From positions 1 to 7,780 of the forward strand of contig DAUW01000007.1 of assembly GCA_002505355.1 (NCBI GenBank): a DNA stretch of 7,780 nt, given 5' to 3'. How positions within the stretch are numbered: the stretch's first letter is position 1; every line of letters starts with the position of its first letter. Made by a program: the position numbers and the translations under genes. The notes under the pieces are model-generated. The model ran no database searches. It was not told the DNA's origin and worked only from the letters and a program-made list of their open reading frames with translations. This document shows, one piece after another, positions 1 through 5,528 of the stretch. This DNA is from Euryarchaeota archaeon UBA229 (lineage in GTDB: Archaea > Thermoplasmatota > Poseidoniia > Poseidoniales > Poseidoniaceae).

Positions 1-3000
1 GGACCGGATGTTGTTTCGGGTTGTACAGTTGGAACGCTTTCAGGTGTCGGTTCCACAGTAGCAACAACCTCTGTTGTTTGAGGTGGCATAGTGCTGGGTA
101 CGGTTGCCGGTGGCCCAGCTGGCACAGTTGGAGCGGAAATTACCGATTGATAAGTAGATGTCAGACTGTCTTGATAGCCATCCTGACCCCAGTTTGCATA
201 TTCATCATCATCTTCTTCGACATTGCGTAAAATTCTGATTGTGATGACAATCCCGCCGACGATTATGACAATGAAGCCAAGCCATGTTGCTGCTCCAACA
301 AAGTCAAATCCGGAGTTCGCATCATCATTGGTTTCAACAATTATTTTTCTTAGCTGAACCTGTATAACTGATTGCGCAGCGTCGCTAACTGTATCAGAGC
401 GAGCCCAGAGGATGATTTCAGAATCAAAGGTTGGAGATTCAAGGGTTTTTAGGGTATCTTCAGTCACTTCAAAACGGATTGTGACAACTCTAACTGTGTC
501 TTCACCGGTGCCAAGGACAAATTGTCTGTCGCTGCTGTCAATTCTCGATTTGTACCAACTACTGGAATTGCCATAATCAATGTCCATCGAGACAGATTGG
601 GCAGTTGAATACTGATTTCTAACAGTTACTTCTAGCACGACCTCATCTTCAAAATTATCAATAATTACTTGTTGTGATGGCAGGATTTTGAGCCATTGGT
701 TGGAGCTGCCTACCGAGTATGTCGAACCGCCAGTGGCAATCACCGTGCCATCGTAGTCGCTCTTGGCAATAATCACCATTTGCAGGTTGCCGCTGACTCC
801 GGAGTCGAAGGAAAATTCAACCGTAACATTGTAACTAGCGCCACTATCAATTATCGGCGTAAACAACCCATCTACAAGATTAGTAAACTGTGCATTCATA
901 CCTTGAGGCAAGTTTAGACTCATCTCAAAAGTATCAGCAATATTACCGTTGTTGGTTACCTCGAAAGTCATCGATTGGGCAATATCCCCTGGAATGTAAG
1001 ACTGATCAGAGATGTCGGTTTCAACCTCAACGCTGGCTGTTTTCCTTATCTCCACCGGAATTACTTCATTGACTGTTAAGGTGGGGTCATCTACATTTGT
1101 TGCGGTAACGACGACCTCGTAGAATCCTTCTGGCAAACCAATAGGCATCGGTAGGTTGAGGAAGAAAGTCCATGAACCACCCCACTCATCCAAAAGTGGT
1201 GATTGTACTGTGTCTAGATATGCTCCAGATTGTCGATACTTAAGTGGGAAGTCATTGGTCACGGAGATGTTGTATGATTCCTCGTCATTACCGTTGTTAA
1301 ACAGTGACATGAGTATTGATTTAGCTTGATCATTAGCGAAACCTTCGACAAATAATCTGCCGTTGTCGTTACTGAATAAGGCGTAGTTAGTCTCCAGTTC
1401 GAAGTTACGATAGATTGGTACGTCAATTATTCTCGTTAGAAGTGTGTCTCCGACGACATCTCCACTAGTCCTTGAGGCTCTAATGTTGACGTTGACCTGC
1501 CCCGGAAGCGCTCTCTCCTCCGCAGCAACAAGTAAATTCAAATCTGCTGAAGTCCCTTTCAGCATGAATATCGACGTTATTGCATTACCCAACTCATCCT
1601 GGACTGTTCCTGACCATAAATCCTCACTGAAGGTTGCCGATAATTGGAAGGTAGAATCCAAGTTTCCGGTGTTAAAAACCCTAAACGGGAGTAACTGCGA
1701 CTCCCCAGGGTTCATTGTAAGAGCAATCTGTGACGTTGTTGAGGTTAATTTCACGCTATATTGCGAATTAATGGAAACCGTTGTTGCTACTCGTGCCTTT
1801 TCTCCTGTGTTGGCTGAACTCGCATCAGTAAACCATATTTCCCAATCTTGGATTTGAACTTCAGAGCCCGGTGGAATCGACAAATTAGCCCAAACTTCAG
1901 TTGTTTCAAATGGACCGATTGGGGGAATTACAACGTTGAAATCATTGTCATTCGGATTGGTTGTATCCAATCTTAGTTGCGGTACCACGGGATCCATCCA
2001 TGATTCATTGGTCACGTTAGTTTGCGCCCTAAATTGAACATTTTTGTAGCCATTATTGGTAACTAAACACTTCCATGAGACCAAATCATTCGGCACCGTT
2101 TCAAAACCGCCGACTGGGTCATCACAAGTTGCTGTTAATGTGTAACCATCAACTTTGGAAATTCCAAACTGCACGAAATCATCGAAGTGCATACCCTGTG
2201 TTGCTCCTGAACTGTCAGAGCGAAGAACGATACCGAAGCTCCACGAGTTGCCACCAAGTAATAGATCAGGGTTTAGTAGCGCAGGATTTTGTGACCAAAC
2301 AACTTGCGGATCCCACGAGATATTCTTCCACTGGCCAGGAATTGGACTGGGATTTATCTCCGCAACATCCCAGTTGACTGATTGAAACGGGTCTGAAAAG
2401 TTGCCGTTGCCATTCCAAAATTCAAGATACGCTGCGTCTCCAGCGCCCATTGTACCCCATGCCTGAAGGTGCACTTGCGTCGAGATATACTCTTGCGAGC
2501 GGAATAGTTTCCTGCAGACCCACGCTTGTTCAATGTTGGTTAATCCCGGGTCTAGCGCATCATTATTGCAGTTGTTGTTGGGATTCTTGTAAGAATGAAC
2601 TAACCTGTCGAATGCGCTCGATGGGTAGGTATTACCTCCCGGGAGTGACATACGCCAATGAGAATTACCAATCGCAGAATCCCCAGTATCCTCATACCAT
2701 GACCCGAAATCGTTAGCGTCACCGCCGCCTATTGGGTACCGTGCAGGCCTGAAAGTCAGTGAAGCTCCTGAGGCTTCACCGTCCATCAAATCTTTATGAA
2801 TCGCAATTGGGACCTGTTTTTCCATTACATCGTTATCATTTCTATCGTCGTTGGTAAAATTAACCGATGCACGTAAAATCAACCCGCCTGTTAGTTCATT
2901 AGTGGTTGTATTCAATACTGAATGTGCTACTTGAGGATTCCACATTATTGTGTTTTCATCCTTACCACCACCAGGCATGAGATCTGTTGTCCAAGTGAAG

Positions 3001-3329
3001 GTTTCGATGACAAAACCAATCGGGTGAACTACCTCTAGTTTGGCATCTGTTTGTTTCTGTGTACCGGTAACAGCACCATCTTTGAAGACGGTCACGATTA
3101 CCTCAATTTCGTCATTTTGTAGCATGTATCCCTGTATTTCTCCGTCAGGTTGAATCCAAGTTTCAGTAGACAGTGATTCATTTCCTAACTCGATACTGAA
3201 AATGCTAAAATCGTCTTTTGACCCGCCTCTGGCTGAGGCAGCTTCCGCATCTGGAACATAGTTTAAGGCAAGAGTTTGCAACAATAATAAGGTCACTAGA
3301 GTAACAGAAGATAGCCTTTTCATCATCAT
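1..3329 (-). CDS. Large modular surface protein, signal peptide, Ig-like repeats and C-terminal membrane anchor (3' end cut by window)
   Basis: The frame is open without a stop from ATG 3329 to the window edge, giving at least 1109 residues; the C-terminus is missing. Residues 1-33 look like a signal peptide: MMMKRL, a hydrophobic stretch, then small residues around AEAASA. Residues about 35-190 look Ig/CARDB-like. Residues about 192-390 are rich in Gly, Asn and Trp, contain Cys254 and Cys272, and end in an FDDFVQFG motif typical of jelly-roll (MAM/ConA-like) folds. Four to five degenerate Ig-like modules follow, marked by NNG at 425, NTGN at 553, NNGN at 678, NNGN at 793 and a weaker unit near 905. 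Cys402 and Cys421 could form a disulfide. Many N-x-S/T sequons are present. A membrane helix lies at about 1011-1031, followed by an acidic stretch (1038-1043) and a Pro/Thr/Val-rich tail. The protein should be anchored with its bulk outside the cell. Adhesion or binding is inferred; no catalytic motif was seen. Confidence 0.88.
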   Translation of the reverse strand, partial: MMMKRLSSVTLVTLLLLQTLALNYVPDAEAASARGGSKDDFSIFSIELGNESLSTETWIQPDGEIQGYMLQNDEIEVIVTVFKDGAVTGTQKQTDAKLEVVHPIGFVIETFTWTTDLMPGGGKDENTIMWNPQVAHSVLNTTTNELTGGLILRASVNFTNDDRNDNDVMEKQVPIAIHKDLMDGEASGASLTFRPARYPIGGGDANDFGSWYEDTGDSAIGNSHWRMSLPGGNTYPSSAFDRLVHSYKNPNNNCNNDALDPGLTNIEQAWVCRKLFRSQEYISTQVHLQAWGTMGAGDAAYLEFWNGNGNFSDPFQSVNWDVAEINPSPIPGQWKNISWDPQVVWSQNPALLNPDLLLGGNSWSFGIVLRSDSSGATQGMHFDDFVQFGISKVDGYTLTATCDDPVGGFETVPNDLVSWKCLVTNNGYKNVQFRAQTNVTNESWMDPVVPQLRLDTTNPNDNDFNVVIPPIGPFETTEVWANLSIPPGSEVQIQDWEIWFTDASSANTGEKARVATTVSINSQYSVKLTSTTSQIALTMNPGESQLLPFRVFNTGNLDSTFQLSATFSEDLWSGTVQDELGNAITSIFMLKGTSADLNLLVAAEERALPGQVNVNIRASRTSGDVVGDTLLTRIIDVPIYRNFELETNYALFSNDNGRLFVEGFANDQAKSILMSLFNNGNDEESYNISVTNDFPLKYRQSGAYLDTVQSPLLDEWGGSWTFFLNLPMPIGLPEGFYEVVVTATNVDDPTLTVNEVIPVEIRKTASVEVETDISDQSYIPGDIAQSMTFEVTNNGNIADTFEMSLNLPQGMNAQFTNLVDGLFTPIIDSGASYNVTVEFSFDSGVSGNLQMVIIAKSDYDGTVIATGGSTYSVGSSNQWLKILPSQQVIIDNFEDEVVLEVTVRNQYSTAQSVSMDIDYGNSSSWYKSRIDSSDRQFVLGTGEDTVRVVTIRFEVTEDTLKTLESPTFDSEIILWARSDTVSDAAQSVIQVQLRKIIVETNDDANSGFDFVGAATWLGFIVIIVGGIVITIRILRNVEEDDDEYANWGQDGYQDSLTSTYQSVISAPTVPAGPPATVPSTMPPQTTEVVATVEPTPESVPTVQPETTSG

Positions 3330-3335
3330 CAACAA

Positions 3336-3340
3336 TCACC
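3336..3340 (-). promoter_or_regulatory. Shine-Dalgarno GGTGA for the large surface protein
   Basis: GGTGA, extended to GGTGATT, sits six bases before the first of three consecutive ATG codons (3329, 3326, 3323). It matches the complement of the archaeal 16S rRNA 3' end. The spacing suits 3329 or 3326 better than 3323, which would be 12 bases away. The choice changes the protein by at most two residues. Confidence 0.7.
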
Positions 3341-3401
3341 CGATGAGCATTCAACACATGAAAGTAATTGTTGTTTGACCGGCATGTAAGCGACGAATAT
3401 T

Positions 3402-4628
3402 TCACTTTAAACCCCTAACTGAGGGTTCATCATGTGATGGGTCGCGATTGACCACACCAAAATCACCGTCAAAAAAGTGTTCGAAATCGTTTGATGGTTG
3501 AGGCTCGTCGATAGTTGGCTCAATTGCCGTGACTTGCCTATTGTCAGTTGCCTGTTCAGTTACGGTCACTTGGTTATTTACCTCGCTAATTATGGGCTCA
3601 TTTGCGATAATACCGGACAGAGCATCAGAAACTTCTGGTGCTACAACTGTGTTAGTAAGATTATCTACCGCATCACTAATATTTTGACTTTTTACTCTTT
3701 GTAGTTCGAGGTTTTCTGCCATCCATTCTGGCGGGTCACCTGAACCTGCCCCTAATACAGCCAAGGTAGTGAATGTTGCCAATGGTATTACTGCAAGGGC
3801 GGCAATCAAATCTAGAAATGATGTTTCAGGTATCGAACCGATGTTGAGGGTTGACTCAAAAAATGATTTTTCAATATCAACATTAAGATCAATATCCGAA
3901 CCTATCCAACCCAAAACAACAACACTAGCCATTCGACCCATTAGCCACAAAATTAGTACTGGTGCAAGCCACGATATTTTCGTCATCGAGATCAGCCACT
4001 TCCGGGTAAATGAAGCAATTCCGATATACTTTCTAGCAATCCTCGGATAGTATTTCATAACCAGATTTAATGTGAATATGTATAAGATTAAAGCAAGTTC
4101 AAGGCGCCTATTTTCTCTCATCAAACTGTCGGGAACCATTAGAACCAATGCTAGTGGCAAGGTAGCAAGGAGGACTTGAAACGGTACAGCGAGTAAAATA
4201 AGACCCCCGTGGGTTGAAATTATTGAGTGACCTTGTTGCCATCGTTGATGCGCTAGTAAGGTTATTTGTCCGTGAGGTGAGGTGGCATAGGTTTGTCTGG
4301 CAACTCTTCGCTGGGTTGCACTCCGCTGGGAACGAGAGAATCGCAGATATTTCATCCATCCACCATTTTCAATTACGGTTAATGGGGTGTACCCACCGAT
4401 AATTAAAGCGAGAAACAAAGCTACCATCCCGTACATTAGTGATGCGGCCGTAATCCATGGAATCATCTCTTTTTGGAATGTTATGTTGATACTCTCGCCA
4501 AAAAAACTGAAGTCAAAAAGATATGTCAAGGTAAATGCAATCAATGGTGTTAGGAAGACTTGACACAGTGCGACAACAGTCAACCACAGCCGAGCGCTAA
4601 ACGGTTTTTTTCGCCCGCCCCCCGCCAT
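3402..4628 (-). CDS. Polytopic membrane protein with acidic C-terminal domain, function unknown
   Basis: I do not recognise this 408-residue protein. By eye it has six hydrophobic segments, at about 14-38, 57-79, 141-165, 176-194, 219-243 and 272-293. A strongly basic, Arg/Gln-rich loop (about 92-135) joins segments 2 and 3 and is probably cytoplasmic. An HGGLILLAVP stretch opens segment 3. Residues 294-408 are soluble, rich in Asn, Thr, Val and acidic residues, and have no recognisable domain. Six helices with a cytoplasmic basic loop would place both termini inside. ATG 4628 is the only ATG, GTG or TTG in this frame after an in-frame TGA at 4673-4671, so the start is well determined, yet no GGTGA-like site precedes it. 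Translation may be leaderless or coupled. It lies 75 bases after the 204-residue gene and 72 bases before the large surface protein. A transporter, channel or scaffold role is possible, but no diagnostic motif supports any of these. Confidence 0.85.
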   Translation of the reverse strand: MAGGGRKKPFSARLWLTVVALCQVFLTPLIAFTLTYLFDFSFFGESINITFQKEMIPWITAASLMYGMVALFLALIIGGYTPLTVIENGGWMKYLRFSRSQRSATQRRVARQTYATSPHGQITLLAHQRWQQGHSIISTHGGLILLAVPFQVLLATLPLALVLMVPDSLMRENRRLELALILYIFTLNLVMKYYPRIARKYIGIASFTRKWLISMTKISWLAPVLILWLMGRMASVVVLGWIGSDIDLNVDIEKSFFESTLNIGSIPETSFLDLIAALAVIPLATFTTLAVLGAGSGDPPEWMAENLELQRVKSQNISDAVDNLTNTVVAPEVSDALSGIIANEPIISEVNNQVTVTEQATDNRQVTAIEPTIDEPQPSNDFEHFFDGDFGVVNRDPSHDEPSVRGLK

Positions 4629-4703
4629 ACGTAGTGCCCGATTTAACCAACTATCAAAGATTGCTGATTGTCAAACAATAATTTCTCGGTTTTCTGACCT
4701 AAG
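4629..4703 (-). other. Intergenic gap with a small AT-rich inverted repeat
   Basis: This 75-base gap separates the 204- and 408-residue genes. It contains ATTGT/ACAAT arms at 4667-4671 and 4675-4679 around a three-base loop, and AT-rich stretches at 4641-4646 and 4677-4683. The hairpin is too weak, and lacks a following T-run on the minus strand, to be called a terminator. An internal promoter for the 408-residue gene is possible because the gap is much longer than those upstream, but no clear TATA/BRE pair can be placed. Confidence 0.35.
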
Positions 4704-5318
4704 TCATTCTTCGGAATCATCTATCGCACTTTTATTTTCAGAGGTTCCACTGATTATTGGGTAACCATCGCTAAGAATTAATCTCAAGCCCCCAGTAAAA
4801 AACCCGTCAACACGTTTTCTACCAAGATCCGGTCTGGGCATTTCGTCAAGGGTCTTGCTACATGTTGTGCAGGAAACCTGCATCGTTTCCCACGTTAATA
4901 GCGGGTCACTGCAACATTTTGTTTCACTACTTGCCTCGTCCATAGCCAACTGTAATCTTTGGGCCATGGCCAGAGTCCAGGGTGGTTGTTGACCTCCAAC
5001 AAAGGTTTGCAAGCGAGATAAAATGTACCATCCGGATGACAGCCACAAACCAAAGCCAAACGCTGAGTTACCCCACTTAATCGACACTAGACCGAAAACC
5101 AACGGGATAATTGCGACGACAAATCCCATCCAGTAAATCATTCGCATGTGTAAAACACGCTGTGTTAATTTTGGAGAAAGGGGTATTGGCTCTGGGTGAG
5201 CCGGAAAAGCGGTGTTGAATCCTTTACCGCGAGTAATGAGGATAATAGGCAAACGAGGGAATAAGAAAGCAATCAAAAACCCAGATGAGAAATAAATCAC
5301 CGGCATGGTTAAACTCAT
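4704..5318 (-). CDS. Small membrane protein with C-terminal cysteine cluster, function unknown
   Basis: I do not recognise this 204-residue protein. Hydrophobic segments lie at about 7-28, 61-80 and 84-104. The 30-60 linker is rich in proline (FPAHPEPIPLSP), and residues 105-204 are soluble. This domain holds Cys135-Cys136 and, further on, Cys150-x2-Cys153 in the context SCTTCSKTL. That resembles a zinc knuckle or half of a zinc ribbon, with the CC pair as the possible other ligands. The tail ends in acidic residues (IDDSEE). Three helices after a short N-terminus would put the soluble domain on one side of the membrane, most likely the cytoplasm if it binds zinc. The ATG start is supported by a GGTGATT site seven bases upstream that overlaps the stop codon of the preceding small gene, so the two are probably cotranscribed and translationally coupled. 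Metal binding is inferred only from cysteine spacing. Confidence 0.85.
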   Translation of the reverse strand: MSLTMPVIYFSSGFLIAFLFPRLPIILITRGKGFNTAFPAHPEPIPLSPKLTQRVLHMRMIYWMGFVVAIIPLVFGLVSIKWGNSAFGFGLWLSSGWYILSRLQTFVGGQQPPWTLAMAQRLQLAMDEASSETKCCSDPLLTWETMQVSCTTCSKTLDEMPRPDLGRKRVDGFFTGGLRLILSDGYPIISGTSENKSAIDDSEE

Positions 5319-5325
5319 AATTTAA

Positions 5326-5330
5326 TCACC
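5326..5330 (-). promoter_or_regulatory. Shine-Dalgarno GGTGA overlapping the upstream stop codon
   Basis: GGTGA (GGTGATT when extended) lies seven bases before ATG 5318. Its last three bases are the TGA stop of the 61-residue gene. This arrangement indicates translational coupling between the two genes and supports both the stop of one and the start of the other. Confidence 0.75.
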
Positions 5331-5511
5331 AGCCGGCGGAGTACTTGGAAGCTAAGCTTCTAACTCCCAAAATCTGCGCAGTTAACTCGTTAAGGGATTG
5401 TAAGTGCCTGGCAAAAAAACTACCCATTTGATGATTATTATCCACTGAATGAGGTTTATTGCTGACGACATGGATGGTTAATTCTGACGCAACATCACCC
5501 AAGTTAATCAA
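5326..5511 (-). CDS. Small protein of 61 residues with TTG start, unknown
   Basis: This short frame fills the space between the protease and the 204-residue gene almost exactly. It starts at TTG 5511, just after GAGGTGAT (5522-5515), the best Shine-Dalgarno match in the window. Its TGA stop lies inside the next gene's Shine-Dalgarno. An ATG inside the Shine-Dalgarno (5516) meets a stop after two codons, so TTG is the likeliest start; a second TTG at 5502 is the alternative. The product begins MINLGDVASEL, has a polar middle (NKPHSVDNNHQ) and a likely amphipathic helix (about 30-54) with FFARHLQSLNELTAQILGV. It has no signal peptide, membrane helix or cysteine. Codon use is unremarkable. I do not recognise it. 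The position suggests a small cytoplasmic partner of the neighbouring membrane proteins, but the evidence for a real gene is contextual, so an untranslated spacer remains possible. Confidence 0.6.
   Translation of the reverse strand: MINLGDVASELTIHVVSNKPHSVDNNHQMGSFFARHLQSLNELTAQILGVRSLASKYSAGW
5348..5360. repeat. Short inverted repeat GAAGCT-A-AGCTTC
   Basis: Two perfect six-base arms flank a single A. It lies inside the 3' end of the 61-residue gene. The loop is too short for the full stem to form in RNA; four base pairs with a five-base loop could. It may be chance or a dyad-symmetric DNA site. Confidence 0.3.
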
Positions 5512-5514
5512 AAC

Positions 5515-5522
5515 ATCACCTC
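5515..5522 (-). promoter_or_regulatory. Extended Shine-Dalgarno GAGGTGAT for the 61-residue gene
   Basis: GAGGTGAT is an eight-base match to the complement of the archaeal 16S rRNA tail and begins seven bases after the protease stop codon (TAG 5531-5529). It ends three bases before TTG 5511. A second GGTGATGTT occurs 21 bases downstream (5499-5491), inside the small gene, with no usable start after it. Confidence 0.65.
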
Positions 5523-5528
5523 AGTATA

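Noticed and set aside
1444..1857. Plus-strand 137-codon frame opposite the large surface gene
   Set aside because: It lies wholly antisense to a gene with clear signal peptide, repeats and membrane helix, and has no supporting ribosome site.
3321..3330. CAT trinucleotide repeat at the start of the large surface gene
   Set aside because: Three units only, equal to three ATG codons; too short to be a meaningful repeat or a phase-variation tract.
3205..3405. A 66-codon minus-strand frame whose GTG start overlaps the stop of the 408-residue gene (GTGA)
   Set aside because: The GTGA overlap would suit translational coupling, but the frame runs 125 bases into the large surface gene in another frame, and its Cys/Arg/Ser-rich end reads as a shadow of that gene's signal peptide region. 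It also has no Shine-Dalgarno of its own beyond the overlap.
4108..4359. Minus-strand 83-codon frame inside the 408-residue gene
   Set aside because: It overlaps the membrane gene in another frame, and its composition (Ser, Thr, Asn, Cys) is that of an out-of-frame reading.
4667..4679. Hairpin ATTGT-CAA-ACAAT considered as a transcription terminator
   Set aside because: Five AT-rich pairs, no GC core and no T-run after it on the transcribed strand.
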